Shown: positions 1-9,288, counted from the first letter of the stretch. The stretch is DNA of 64,000 nucleotides from Bifidobacterium saimiriisciurei (GCF_010667655.1 NZ_WHZU01000002.1:120370-184369), one strand, 5' to 3'. Notes: a model not told the origin generated them from the letters alone. Translations and numbers: made by a program.

Positions 1-61
<61 letters not shown>

Positions 62-86
62 ATTCGGGGTGGCGGACAGGCCGGGC

Positions 87-3000
87 CTACTGCTGGTCGC
101 CGCTGAGCGACATCGCCTTGTTCAGCGCGTCCTGCAGCTGCTTCTGCGCCTTGCCGTAGGCGGTCCAGTCGCCGTTCTTCATGGCGGCGTCGGAGTCCTT
201 CATGGCCTGGGAGGCGTCCTGCAGCGCCTGCTTCATCTCCGGCGTCATCGTGGTGGCGGAGCCGCCGGACTGCTGCGACTGCGACTTGCCGGATGTGGAT
301 TCGCCGGTCTGGCCACTCTTGCCGGACTGCTGCTGGCTCTGCCCCGTCTTCTCGGCATCGCCGGCCGAGGCACCGGAATCACCGCCGAACACCTGATCGA
401 GCGCCTCGTCCAGGGTGTCCGCAAAGCCCACCTGGTCGCCGAAGGCGACAAGCACCTTCTTCAGCAGCGGATAGCTGGTGGCGCCGCTGGACTTGATGTA
501 GACCGGCTGAACATAGACGAGGCCTCCGCCGATGGGCAGGGTGAGCAGGTTGCCTCGCTCCACCTTCGTGCTGCCGGACTCGAGCAGGTTCAGCTCCTTC
601 GACACGTCGGCGCTGGAGTTGAAGTTGTTCTGCGCCTGTCCGGGGCCGGGGACGTTGGTGTCCTTGGGCAGTTCGAGCAGTCGGATCGTACCGTAGTTCG
701 GCCCGACCTTGCCCTTCTCGCTGCCGGCGTCGGAGTCGACGGACAGGAATCCGGTGAGGATCTCCCTGGTCTGGCCGCCGGCCGGAATATAGGTGGAGGT
801 CAGCGAGAACGTCGGCTCCTTGGTTCCCGGCGTCTGCATGGTCAGATAGTAGGGCGGCTGCTTGATGTCCTGCTTCTGCTCCTGCTGCGACTCGGTGGGG
901 TCGGTCGGCGTCTGCCAGAAGTCCTCTCCGGAGAAGAACTGGCTGGCGCTGGAGACGTGGTACTTGCTCAGCAGCGAGCGCTGGACCTTGAACAGGCTTT
1001 CCGGATAGCGCATGTGGCTCATCAGGTCGCCCGAGATCTCGGAGATGGGCTTGTACTGGTTGGGGAAGATGCTCTCCCACGCCTTGAGCACCGGATCGCT
1101 CGGATCCCACGCGTACAGGTCCACCGAGCCGTCATAGGCGTCGACCGTGGCCTTCACGGAGTTGCGGATGTAGTTCGCCTGCTGGCTGCCCAGCCCCTTG
1201 ACGGTGTCGGAGCTCACGGTCAGCGAGTCGGTGGTGGCCGATCCGAGGTCGGTCTGCTGCGAGTAGGGGTAGGCGTCCGACGTGGTGTAGCCGTCGACGA
1301 TCCACTTGACACGACCATCCACGACCGCCGGGTAGACACGGCCGTCGAGGGTCAGATACGGGGCGACCTTGGCGACGCGGGTCTGCGGATCGCGGTCGTA
1401 GAGGATCTGCGAGGCGGAGGTCACGCGGTCGGAGAACAGGATCTGGTCGGAGCCGAACCGGATGGCGTACAGGATGCGGGAGAAAAGATTGCCCACGCTT
1501 GGTCCGCCGTCGGCGTCGAACGTGGTGGTGGCGCCCTTGGACCCGGTCGGGTAGTCGAACTCCCATGCGCTCGTTCCCTTGGGCGCGCCGACGATGGAGT
1601 AGTCGGGCGAGTTCGGGGAGAAGTAGATGCGTGGCTCGTAGTGCTGCGATTCGGTGAGCTTGCCCTGGGTGGGGATGCCCTGTTCGAAGAATTCGGGCTG
1701 TCCGTCGGAGGTCACCTTGTTGCCGTAGGCGGCGACGACGCCGTAGCCGTGCGTGTACACGGTATGGTCGTTCACCCAGTTGCGGTTGTCGTTGCCGGCG
1801 AGGTTGATGTCGCGCACGCCGATGACCGTGTCCTGGCTGACGCCGTCGATCTCGTACTTGTCGACGGCCAGCGTATCGGAGAAGGTGTAGTACTGTTTGG
1901 ACTGCTGCAGCTGCCTGAACGTCGGGGAGACCACCTGAGGGTCAAGCAGTCGGATCTGCGCGGTGGTCTCGGCATCGGACTCGAGCGCGCCGGACTTGCC
2001 GGCGGTCGTGGCGTCGTATTCCTGGGTCTTGACCTTGTCGAGGCCGTAGGCGGCGGTCGTGGCGTCGATGTTGCGCTGGATGTACGTGGACTCGAGCTCC
2101 TGGGCGTTCGGGTTCACCTTGAAACGCTGCAGGAGGGCCGGATACACGATGGTCAGCAGCATGGATGCGATGACGACCACGGCGATGGCTACCACCGGGG
2201 TACGCCATGCCCTGAGCGCCGCAGTGGCGGAGGCTGCCGGGGTGTCGTTGCTCAGGCTCTTGGTGATCATCATCCATACGCCGAGGACCACGCCGAGGAC
2301 GGCCACCAGCACGGCCATGGCGAACGTCACCGGAATCGTGGCGTGCACGGCGGCGTATGCGGCGCCGGTGATGCGGTCGCCCTGCTCGGTGAGCGTGGAG
2401 AACACGCCGAGCGCGATGCGCACGGCCCACACGAGGAAGAACAGGATGAGCCATACGGCGACCTGACGGCGGGCGCGACGGGTCATGTCGAAGATGGAAC
2501 GGCCCTTCGTCGGCATGCCCAGACGGATGCCGCCCATGAGCACATGGGTGATGACGGAGAACAGCAGCCCCATGACGAGCATCGTGAACAATGCCGAGGC
2601 AACCAGCTTCAGTCCGGGCAGCACGAACACATAGAAGCCGTTGTCCAGACCGAACTGGGCGTCCTTTGTACCGAAGGACTGGTTGTGGAACAACAGCAGG
2701 ATCTCGGACCAGTTCGCGTTGAACTGGAAGCCGAACACCAGGCCGACGATCAGCGAGATGATGACGGCGACGCGTCGGGCCATCTTCGAGCTGACGCCGG
2801 GATCCATCTCCATCACGCCGTTGCGGAAGCGGATCTTGGTGCCATCCTCGAAGTCGGGACGCGCGCGGATGGCGAGCCACGCCGCGATGTACGCCACCAG
2901 GGCGACGACGACGGCATACACCACCCACAGGCCGATGCGTACGCCGTACGTGGTCCAGATCACGCTGGAGAAACCGAGCTGCGAATACCACATGACCTCG

Positions 3001-3317
3001 GTGATGAAGCGGGAAAGGCCGAAGACCAGGCCGAGGAGAATGACCAGCGCGACCACCACGCCGATGAAGATCCTGTTGCCGCGTCCCATCGAAGGCATGC
3101 CGGCGGAGCCCGCCTTGGGGATGCGGGGGAAGTTCGGGGGAACGCTGCCTCGTGACGAGCGCGACGAATCGCCGTCGTGACGCTGCTCGCCGTCGGCGGT
3201 GACGTCAAGGATCACGGGATCGTCATCGCCTCCGCGCTGGCCCCTGGCGCTTCGTCGGTCACGATTGCCCTGAGGGTCAAAGGGATCGGGGAAACCAAAC
3301 ATATCAAATAACGACAT
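87..3317 (-). CDS. UPF0182 family large membrane protein
   Basis: A 1076-residue protein of the UPF0182 (COG1615) family, common in actinobacteria and of unknown function. The N-terminal 90 residues are charged and glycine/arginine rich. About seven hydrophobic segments follow up to roughly residue 400 (for example the stretch starting IFIGVVVALVILLGL near residue 85), then a long extracytoplasmic-looking domain. The C-terminal tail after about residue 970 is low complexity, rich in Ser, Gln and Gly, ending in a short helical segment. Length fits the family (about 950-1100). The start follows directly on a region shared with the divergent FHA-ABC gene, whose start lies 139 bases away. The product is probably in the cytoplasmic membrane. 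The assignment comes from overall architecture and remembered family sequence; no biochemical role is claimed. Confidence 0.93.
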   Translation of the reverse strand: MSLFDMFGFPDPFDPQGNRDRRSARGQRGGDDDPVILDVTADGEQRHDGDSSRSSRGSVPPNFPRIPKAGSAGMPSMGRGNRIFIGVVVALVILLGLVFGLSRFITEVMWYSQLGFSSVIWTTYGVRIGLWVVYAVVVALVAYIAAWLAIRARPDFEDGTKIRFRNGVMEMDPGVSSKMARRVAVIISLIVGLVFGFQFNANWSEILLLFHNQSFGTKDAQFGLDNGFYVFVLPGLKLVASALFTMLVMGLLFSVITHVLMGGIRLGMPTKGRSIFDMTRRARRQVAVWLILFFLVWAVRIALGVFSTLTEQGDRITGAAYAAVHATIPVTFAMAVLVAVLGVVLGVWMMITKSLSNDTPAASATAALRAWRTPVVAIAVVVIASMLLTIVYPALLQRFKVNPNAQELESTYIQRNIDATTAAYGLDKVKTQEYDATTAGKSGALESDAETTAQIRLLDPQVVSPTFRQLQQSKQYYTFSDTLAVDKYEIDGVSQDTVIGVRDINLAGNDNRNWVNDHTVYTHGYGVVAAYGNKVTSDGQPEFFEQGIPTQGKLTESQHYEPRIYFSPNSPDYSIVGAPKGTSAWEFDYPTGSKGATTTFDADGGPSVGNLFSRILYAIRFGSDQILFSDRVTSASQILYDRDPQTRVAKVAPYLTLDGRVYPAVVDGRVKWIVDGYTTSDAYPYSQQTDLGSATTDSLTVSSDTVKGLGSQQANYIRNSVKATVDAYDGSVDLYAWDPSDPVLKAWESIFPNQYKPISEISGDLMSHMRYPESLFKVQRSLLSKYHVSSASQFFSGEDFWQTPTDPTESQQEQKQDIKQPPYYLTMQTPGTKEPTFSLTSTYIPAGGQTREILTGFLSVDSDAGSEKGKVGPNYGTIRLLELPKDTNVPGPGQAQNNFNSSADVSKELNLLESGSTKVERGNLLTLPIGGGLVYVQPVYIKSSGATSYPLLKKVLVAFGDQVGFADTLDEALDQVFGGDSGASAGDAEKTGQSQQQSGKSGQTGESTSGKSQSQQSGGSATTMTPEMKQALQDASQAMKDSDAAMKNGDWTAYGKAQKQLQDALNKAMSLSGDQQ

Positions 3318-3455
3318 GGTTCAAGACTACAGTAGTCCCGCGAAAGGCCTCGGATCTCCGTCTTTTTCCATGGCCCGACATCCGGACGTCATATGGCCGC
3401 CGATAATGGTATGGAAACAGAGAGAAGCCAATCAATAAGGGACACTGGACCAATC

Positions 3456-5693
3456 ATGAGCCATTCGACAGGTACCCCTGACATTCCACGACCGCCGAAG
3501 CGGAAGGATTCGCCGGCGGCGAAACGACCGGCATTGCCGCCGAAACCCGCCGCAGGCCCGGCGATTCCCCCACGCCCGTCCGTCCCCGACGCGCCGACGG
3601 TCGAGTCGCCCGCACTGCCGCCGAAACCGAGCCTGCCCCTGCCGACGGCGAGGCGTGAGCGGAAGGCGACGTCCCCAAGCGATGACGCCGGCGCCACGAT
3701 GCTGCGTCGGCGGGGCTCCGCCGTCTCCAGCCGTGCCAAGGTGGCGATGCCTCATACCGTGAAGGGCGTGTTCGACCCGCGGGGCGGCGGCAGCGGCACC
3801 ATCGGCAGGGACCCCGCCTGCACCATCGTCCTCAGCGACATGCTGGTGTCGCGACGTCACTGCTCGGTGCGCGCGTCCCGCGACGGCATCGAGCTCACCG
3901 ACCTCGGCAGCGCGAACGGCACCTATGTGAACGGCCGCCGCGTGGGCAAGGTGTGGCTCAAGGAGAACGACGTCGTGACGCTGGGCAACACCGATCTGGT
4001 CGTCACCGGTTCGGTGCTGCAGGCCCGCAAGTCGTTCATGAGCACCAAGTGCGTCTCCTGCGAGGGCATCGGCCTCACGGTCGGTCAGGGAGGCGGGGCC
4101 AAGCGTCTGCTGGAGGGCATCGACGCCACCTTCAACGTGGGCTCGCTGACCGCGGTCATCGGCCCGTCCGGAGCCGGAAAATCCACATTCGTCAAGATTC
4201 TCGCCGGCCTGGAGTCCCCCACCGACGGACATGTGGTCTTCGACGGCCACGACGTGCAGCGGGACATCGCGCTGCTGCGCAGCCGTATCGGCTTCGTGCC
4301 GCAGGACGACGTGGTGCACGGCAAGCTGCGCGTGGACGCGGCCCTGCAGTACGCGGCCAAGCTGCGTCTGCCCGGCTCGACCGCCTCGGAACGCACGCAG
4401 GTGATCGACAAGGTGCTCGACAACCTCGAGCTCACCGAGCACAGGAACACCCGCATCGACCGTCTTTCCGGAGGTCAGCGCAAACGCGTCTCGACGGCGA
4501 TCGAGCTGCTCACGGAACCCGAGCTGCTGGTCATGGACGAGCCGACGTCCGGCCTCGATCCGGCGCTGGACCTGCGTGTGATGTCGATGCTGCGCAAGCT
4601 CGCCGACGAGGGACGCGTGGTCGTGGTCGTCACCCACTCGCTCTCGTACATCCACGACCTGTGCGACAACGTGCTTATGCTCGCCCCCGGCGGCAGGCCC
4701 GCGTTCTACGGGTCCGTCGAGCAGATGGATGAGGCGTTCAAGGGCCGTGAATGGTCCGACATCTTCAAGGACGTGGCCGAGCATCCGACGCGCACGTTCA
4801 GCACGGCGCCTGCCAACCGTCCCAAGGCCGTGGTGCAGCGGCACGACGGGGAGAAGCCGCCGAAGCCACGACGCTTCCGTCAGGCGCTGACCCTGGTGCA
4901 TCGACAGCTGCATCTCGTGGTGGCCGATCCGGGACTGCTGGTGTTCCTGCTGCTGCTGCCCCTCATACTGGGCGCGCTTTCGCTGGTGGTGCCGGGGGAC
5001 CATGGCCTTGGCCTGGCGGACGTGAAGGACTCCCCCACCGAGCCGAACCAGCTTCTCGTGCTGCTGATCCTCGGTGCGAGCTTCATGGGAGCGGCGCTTT
5101 CCGTTCGCGACATCGTCTCGGAACGCCCCATCTATTTCCGCGAGCGCGCCGTGGGGCTCTCCCCGACGTCGTATACGCTTTCGAAGTTCGTGGTGCTGTG
5201 TCTCGAGACGCTGCTGCAGTCGCTGCTCCTGGTCATGGTCGTCGTCGTGGGCGGCAAGGACATGCCGAAGTACGGCGCCGTGTGGCGCAACGGCAGCACC
5301 GTGGAACTGGTGCTGGTGGTTTGGGCGACGGCATGGGTGTGCTCCATGCTTGGTGCCGTGGGCAGCTCCCTGGTGAAGTCCACGGAGCAGACGATGCCGC
5401 TGCTGGTCATTGTGGTCATGGCGCAGCTGGTGTTCTCCGGCGGCATGATCCCGGTCACCGACCGTGCCGGACTGGAACAGGTGTCCTATCTGTTCCCGGC
5501 ACGTTGGGGATTCGCGGCCGCGGCGTCCACGGTCGATCTGAAATGGGCGATGCTCAACGCCGAGGACGATCCGCTGTGGACGCATTCGACGCAGCAGTGG
5601 TGCTTCGACATGGCGGTGCTGGGGCTCATGCTGCTGGTGCTCACCGTGGCGCTTCGCATCCGCATGGGCATGAAGCAGTCACAGCGCGACTGA
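3456..5693 (+). CDS. FHA domain-ABC ATPase-ABC2 permease fusion
   Basis: A 745-residue single-chain exporter half. Residues 1-80 are proline rich with repeated PPKP-type motifs. An FHA phosphothreonine-binding domain lies at about 95-185 (GRDPAC, SRRHC, LGSANGTYVNG). An ABC ATPase domain runs at about 200-440, with Walker A GPSGAGKST near 235, signature LSGGQRKR near 336 and Walker B LLVMDEPTSGLD near 356. A six-segment ABC-2 type membrane domain starts near 485. The arrangement resembles the mycobacterial transporter Rv1747 and ABCG-type half transporters, where a Ser/Thr kinase controls the transporter through the FHA domain; applying that here is inference, and no kinase gene is seen in the window. 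I chose ATG 3456, which has AAGGG upstream, over in-frame ATGs at 3393 and 3411 that lack a ribosome site. The substrate is unknown. Confidence 0.9.
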   Translation: MSHSTGTPDIPRPPKRKDSPAAKRPALPPKPAAGPAIPPRPSVPDAPTVESPALPPKPSLPLPTARRERKATSPSDDAGATMLRRRGSAVSSRAKVAMPHTVKGVFDPRGGGSGTIGRDPACTIVLSDMLVSRRHCSVRASRDGIELTDLGSANGTYVNGRRVGKVWLKENDVVTLGNTDLVVTGSVLQARKSFMSTKCVSCEGIGLTVGQGGGAKRLLEGIDATFNVGSLTAVIGPSGAGKSTFVKILAGLESPTDGHVVFDGHDVQRDIALLRSRIGFVPQDDVVHGKLRVDAALQYAAKLRLPGSTASERTQVIDKVLDNLELTEHRNTRIDRLSGGQRKRVSTAIELLTEPELLVMDEPTSGLDPALDLRVMSMLRKLADEGRVVVVVTHSLSYIHDLCDNVLMLAPGGRPAFYGSVEQMDEAFKGREWSDIFKDVAEHPTRTFSTAPANRPKAVVQRHDGEKPPKPRRFRQALTLVHRQLHLVVADPGLLVFLLLLPLILGALSLVVPGDHGLGLADVKDSPTEPNQLLVLLILGASFMGAALSVRDIVSERPIYFRERAVGLSPTSYTLSKFVVLCLETLLQSLLLVMVVVVGGKDMPKYGAVWRNGSTVELVLVVWATAWVCSMLGAVGSSLVKSTEQTMPLLVIVVMAQLVFSGGMIPVTDRAGLEQVSYLFPARWGFAAAASTVDLKWAMLNAEDDPLWTHSTQQWCFDMAVLGLMLLVLTVALRIRMGMKQSQRD

Positions 5694-5697
5694 GATG

Positions 5698-5729
5698 ACG
5701 GGGCGGGAACGGTTCGTCTCCCGCCCCGT
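5698..5729. terminator. Hairpin between convergent FHA-ABC and L,D-transpeptidase genes
   Basis: An 11-base perfect stem (ACGGGGCGGGA and its complement) with a 10-base loop lies immediately after the FHA-ABC stop and 33 bases beyond the stop of the opposing transpeptidase gene. No long T run follows, so it is probably a GC-rich bidirectional terminator. Confidence 0.6.
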
Positions 5730-5761
5730 TCCTGACGGATTCCGTCCGCACGGTTGATATT

Positions 5762-6478
5762 TCAGCCTATGGTGACCGGGGTATCGACGGGCAGCTGCTC
5801 ATACAGCCATTTCGCGTCGGCCACCGTCAGTCGCACGCAGCCGTGCGAGGCGGGACGTCCGAGTTTCTCCGCCTCGGAGACGATGTAGCGCCCCTGCCTG
5901 TCGGTGGGTACGGAGTGGAACAGGTATTCGCCGTAGTTGGCCCATGACACCCAGTATTTCGCCCCCATGTTCTCGTTGGGATTGAAGAAGTCCTCGCCGC
6001 GGTTCTGCACCTTGAATCTACCGGTCGGGGTGCTGCCCTTCATGCCGGTGGAGCATCGCATGGTGTAGACGACGGTCTTCCCGCTGAGGATGTAGGTCTT
6101 CTGCTCGGCGATGGACACGCGTACATTCAGGTCACGCACCTTGCGCAGGTCGACGTGGGCGCCGCCGCTGGGCATCTGCCATGACGGGGTGGTCGGTTTC
6201 GGCGAGGGCACCGCCTTCGCGCGCTTCACCGAAGCGGTCGGCGTAGTCGTCCTTTTCTCCATGTCGACCTGTTCGACGACGGGAGCCGTGTCATCGAGCA
6301 ACGGCTCCGGCCCCTTGGGAATGACCACGGCGAGGGCCACCACGGTGACGATGCCGCAGGCGATGATCAGCGCACGCGTCGGCTTGTCGAACAGCCTGAG
6401 GAACGACGCGATCATCGACAATATGGTCCTGCGCGCCGGAGTCCTCCCCTTCGCATCGGAAATTCTGGGAAACACCAT
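5762..6478 (-). CDS. L,D-transpeptidase (YkuD domain), membrane anchored
   Basis: A 238-residue YkuD-family L,D-transpeptidase, which would make 3-3 cross-links in peptidoglycan or attach proteins to it outside the membrane. A cytoplasmic N-terminus of about 30 residues is followed by one hydrophobic segment (ALIIACGIVTVVALAVVIP, about residues 37-55) and a Pro/Thr-rich linker. The catalytic domain covers about residues 108-238, ending in the active-site motif SHGCVRL with the nucleophilic cysteine and catalytic histidine. It also has the family-typical STGMKGSTPTG and HSVP segments. GAGGTGG lies 4-10 bases before the ATG, which supports this start. It is divergent from a GH3 cell-wall-type glycosidase with 158 bases between the starts, suggesting related envelope roles. 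Confidence 0.92.
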   Translation of the reverse strand: MVFPRISDAKGRTPARRTILSMIASFLRLFDKPTRALIIACGIVTVVALAVVIPKGPEPLLDDTAPVVEQVDMEKRTTTPTASVKRAKAVPSPKPTTPSWQMPSGGAHVDLRKVRDLNVRVSIAEQKTYILSGKTVVYTMRCSTGMKGSTPTGRFKVQNRGEDFFNPNENMGAKYWVSWANYGEYLFHSVPTDRQGRYIVSEAEKLGRPASHGCVRLTVADAKWLYEQLPVDTPVTIG

Positions 6479-6636
6479 ACTGCCACCTCTGCCATTCGCA
6501 TCGTCCGCCCTGATGATGCAGACGACGGATTCCTCTCTGTCTCGACCGTCCCCAGCGTATCACTGCAATCGGCTGCGGCGCCTGGGCTTGGCGACGAGCG
6601 CAATCCTTGGATTGGGGGCGTGCTATCAAGGGACGT

Positions 6637-7926
6637 ATGACCATCAAGCGTTCCATCCTCTCCGGCCGTGACATGAGCGGCCGCATGCACGGCACTGCAG
6701 GGAGGCGTCTTGCTGCGGCGTGCGCGACGATCGGCATGCTGCTGGCCACAGCCGGCTGCTCCATGCCGCTGTTCCCGTCCTCGGAGGCAGCCCCATCGTC
6801 TTCGGCCGCAAAGCCGGCGGGCAAAAGCGCCGTTCCGTCTCCCAATGCGACCACATCGTCCCCGCGGGCGACCTCGCAGAATGCCACCGACCAGGCGCAA
6901 TCCATGGTGGCCTCCATGAGCGTGGAGGAGAAGGCCGGCCAGTTGCTGATGGTGCCGTTGTTCGCCGGCAATCCCGCCACCGACGTCAAATCCCTGGTGC
7001 AGGACAGCCATGTGGGTTCCGTCGTGCTGCTGGGCAACTGGAACGGCGGCACGACGTCGGTCGCGAAGGTCTCAAGCACGCTTCAGGGGTATGCGCCGGA
7101 CAACGCCAAGCTGCTGATCGGCGTCGACCAGGAGGGCGGACAGGTCCAGCATCTCACCGGCAGCGGATTCAGCGACATGCCCAGCGCCGTGGAGCAGGGA
7201 CGTCTGAGCACCGATGCGCTGCGATCGTCCGCAGCCACATGGGGCAGGGAACTCAAGTCGGCCGGCGTGAACGTGGACCTCGCCCCGGTGGCGGGGACCG
7301 TGTCGACGGCGAGCCGCAGCCAGAACGCGCCGATAGGCGCGCTCGACCGGGATTTCGGTCTTGACGCGGCGGGCAACGGCCAACATGCCGCGGCGTTCAT
7401 CACCGGCATGAAATCGGCCGGAGTGATGACGACGGTCAAGCATTTCCCCGGACTGGGCGCCGTGACCGGCAACACCGACTTCACCGACCAGGGCATCACC
7501 GATACGACCACAAAGCTCGACGGCGGTCAGGTCGAGGGATTCAGACAGGCGCTCGCCGCCAGGCCCGACATGGTCATGATGTCGCTGGCGACGTATCAGG
7601 CCATCGATTCCTCACAGCCGGCGGCGTTCTCGAAGACCATCATCGACGACTATCTGCGCGCGAAGCTGGGCTTCCAGGGCGTGGTCACGTCGGATTCCGT
7701 ATCCGCCGAAGCCGTCAGCTCCATCCCAGCGAGGGATCTCGGCGTCCGGTTCGTGGCGGCCGGGGGCGATCTCATCTGCATCGGCGACTACGAGAACGTG
7801 GGGTCGATCATCGACGGCCTGGTCTCCAAGGCGAAATCGGACGCGGCGTTCGCCCAATCGCTCGACCGGTCGGCACAGCGCGTGCTGACCCTGAAAATCA
7901 ATGCGGGACTGGCGAAATCATCGTGA
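6637..7926 (+). CDS. GH3 family glycosidase lipoprotein (beta-N-acetylhexosaminidase-like)
   Basis: A 429-residue secreted lipoprotein. The signal peptide ends in lipobox LATAGC with the lipidated cysteine at residue 41, followed by an Ala/Ser/Pro-rich linker to about residue 85. The rest is a glycoside hydrolase family 3 barrel: GVDQEGGQVQHL, DLAPVAG, the conserved KHFPGLGAVTGNTDF segment, and the nucleophile region GVVTSDSVSAEAV. This single-domain form is the one usually annotated as NagZ-like beta-N-acetylhexosaminidase in actinobacteria, acting on peptidoglycan or GlcNAc glycosides; the exact substrate is not shown. ATG 6637 has AAGGGA just upstream and keeps the full signal peptide; an in-frame ATG at 6607 has no ribosome site. 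Confidence 0.88.
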   Translation: MTIKRSILSGRDMSGRMHGTAGRRLAAACATIGMLLATAGCSMPLFPSSEAAPSSSAAKPAGKSAVPSPNATTSSPRATSQNATDQAQSMVASMSVEEKAGQLLMVPLFAGNPATDVKSLVQDSHVGSVVLLGNWNGGTTSVAKVSSTLQGYAPDNAKLLIGVDQEGGQVQHLTGSGFSDMPSAVEQGRLSTDALRSSAATWGRELKSAGVNVDLAPVAGTVSTASRSQNAPIGALDRDFGLDAAGNGQHAAAFITGMKSAGVMTTVKHFPGLGAVTGNTDFTDQGITDTTTKLDGGQVEGFRQALAARPDMVMMSLATYQAIDSSQPAAFSKTIIDDYLRAKLGFQGVVTSDSVSAEAVSSIPARDLGVRFVAAGGDLICIGDYENVGSIIDGLVSKAKSDAAFAQSLDRSAQRVLTLKINAGLAKSS

Positions 7927-8044
7927 CGAACCGGCCTGCGGGACACCATGGGAAACGAACATTCGCGCCATCCGATATGTTCGTTCCATACGTTACGATG
8001 ATATGCGAATCATCAAGGACATCAAGAGTAAAGGAAGTGCGATC

Positions 8045-8317
8045 ATGGCTTCTGACAACAACCTGTTTCTCGTGGTGAAGGTCGTCGACAAGGCCACCGG
8101 CGCGAAGTCCCTCGTGGGCGTCACCTCGGCTCTCGGCGATGCCGCACTGCTGATCGGCAAGGACCACCCGGACTTCAAGGACGCCAACATCAACTTCGTG
8201 GGCGAACGCGAGGAGTTCGGCGCCCTGCGTCAGCTGTTCAACCTGCCGTTCGACGACACCTATCTCATCTACAAGGTCCAGGCCGGCGCCGTGCTCGACC
8301 CGCTGCTGACCAAGTAG
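8045..8317 (+). CDS. Small hypothetical protein, 90 residues
   Basis: I do not recognise a family. It encodes 90 residues beginning MASDNNLFLVVKVVDKA, mildly acidic, with no membrane segment, signal peptide or cysteine motif. The alternation of hydrophobic and charged residues suggests a compact alpha/beta fold. AAAGGAAG lies 6-13 bases before ATG 8045, and codon use matches neighbouring core genes, so it is very probably expressed. It stands alone, with its own upstream region after the GH3 gene and a strong hairpin 47 bases after its stop. An upstream in-frame extension to 7901 overlaps the GH3 gene and is not supported. Confidence 0.75.
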   Translation: MASDNNLFLVVKVVDKATGAKSLVGVTSALGDAALLIGKDHPDFKDANINFVGEREEFGALRQLFNLPFDDTYLIYKVQAGAVLDPLLTK

Positions 8318-8363
8318 TCCCGCGTCCATCCACCGGACGATGGACGACGGCCCGTATCCGGGC

Positions 8364-8412
8364 TATGAGAGGCGGCCGTTCCGAAAGATCGCGGAACGCC
8401 CGCCTCTCATAT
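8364..8412 (+). terminator. Long hairpin terminator after the 90-residue gene
   Basis: Arms 8364-8383 and 8392-8411 are almost fully complementary (TATGAGAGGCGG, then CGTTCCG, with matching CGGAACG and CGCCTCTCATA), with an 8-base loop. There is little T tail. It separates the small gene from the downstream Fic gene and argues against a Fic start at 8365. Confidence 0.65.
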
Positions 8413-8532
8413 GCGCTTCCCGTCGTACCTCATGTGCTCATTCCATATGTGCCGACGTATCATACGCATGTTCCGGCATATGCCGGTCCCATGAATACGC
8501 GATGCACGGACGATATGGTCTATTATCGAACT

Positions 8533-9288
8533 ATGTTGCCAGCGGAACGAATGAGCGCAGTCGCTTTCGCCGCCACGAACTGCGCGCTCGAATCAATGAC
8601 GATCAGCCCGCGAACGATGAGGCTCGCCCGATCGTATATGGACGGCAGGATGCCTCTTGACGAGTTCGTGGACAGGACCCCGTCCGACGGCGGGGACGAT
8701 TTGGCGGACTGCGCGGACGCCGTCTTCGCCCGTACCATCCTGTTCGCCGAACGGCCCGCCTCCCCCAGCGGCGACCTTGCCGAACTGCGCGCCATCCACC
8801 ATACGTTGTTCGAGGGCATCCGCGTCGATGCCGGCATGCTGCGCAGGCGCGACACCGCACAGGGGGCATACAACGTCCGGGCGAACGACATCGCCGCCAA
8901 TACGCAGGCGTTCTTCCCCGCGGCATTATTGGAGACGGGCGCGGCGAACATCGCCTCCGAACTCCACGAATCACGCAATCTCGCATGCCTGGACCGGGCG
9001 GACTTCGCCGAACGACTCGCCCACTTCTACGACGAGCTCGGCTACCTGCATCCCTTCGCCTACGGCAACGCCATGGTGCTGCGCATCTTCGCCTCGCGGC
9101 TTGCCCATAGCGCCGGCTGGGACCTCGACTGGCACTCGGTCACCGGCAACGACTACAGGGATGCCAAACGCCGCGCATACACCGGCGATACGTCCGGTTT
9201 CGCGCACATGTTCGGCTCGATCGTCCGGCCGGCGAACCCGACCCGCGTGTTTCTGATCTCGGGATGGGATCAGGGACCTGCCCACTGA
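8533..9288 (+). CDS. Fic domain protein with degenerate active-site motif
   Basis: About 251 residues. The Fic fold is recognised from the RAIHHTLFEG helix, the long helix around residues 150-170 and the core motif at 173-184, HPFAYGNAMVLR. Active AMPylating Fic enzymes carry HxFx(D/E)GNGRxxR. Here the acidic residue is Tyr177, the second glycine is Ala180 and the first arginine is Met181, while His173, Phe175, Gly178, Asn179 and Arg184 remain. The N-terminus (about residues 8-45) resembles the inhibitory helix of VbhA-type antitoxins fused to Fic, but its (S/T)xxxE(G/N) motif is altered to NCALES. Both active site and inhibitor are therefore modified. The start is uncertain: ATG 8533 or 8551, neither with a clear ribosome site; TATTAT at 8521 could be a -10 element. 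Possible readings are a pseudoenzyme or an altered activity. Confidence 0.8.
   Translation: MLPAERMSAVAFAATNCALESMTISPRTMRLARSYMDGRMPLDEFVDRTPSDGGDDLADCADAVFARTILFAERPASPSGDLAELRAIHHTLFEGIRVDAGMLRRRDTAQGAYNVRANDIAANTQAFFPAALLETGAANIASELHESRNLACLDRADFAERLAHFYDELGYLHPFAYGNAMVLRIFASRLAHSAGWDLDWHSVTGNDYRDAKRRAYTGDTSGFAHMFGSIVRPANPTRVFLISGWDQGPAH

Noticed and set aside
69..3155. 1028-codon open frame opposite the UPF0182 gene
   Set aside because: It mirrors the third-position bias of the real gene, is extremely rich in Gly, Arg, Val and Leu without domains, and has no ribosome site.
3432..5585. 717-codon open frame opposite the FHA-ABC gene
   Set aside because: The plus-strand frame has FHA, Walker and signature motifs; the opposite frame has His/Arg/Gln-rich composition and no motif.
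8365..8532. Upstream start for the Fic gene at 8365
   Set aside because: It lies inside the left arm of a strong hairpin that terminates the preceding gene, and the added residues are not Fic-like.
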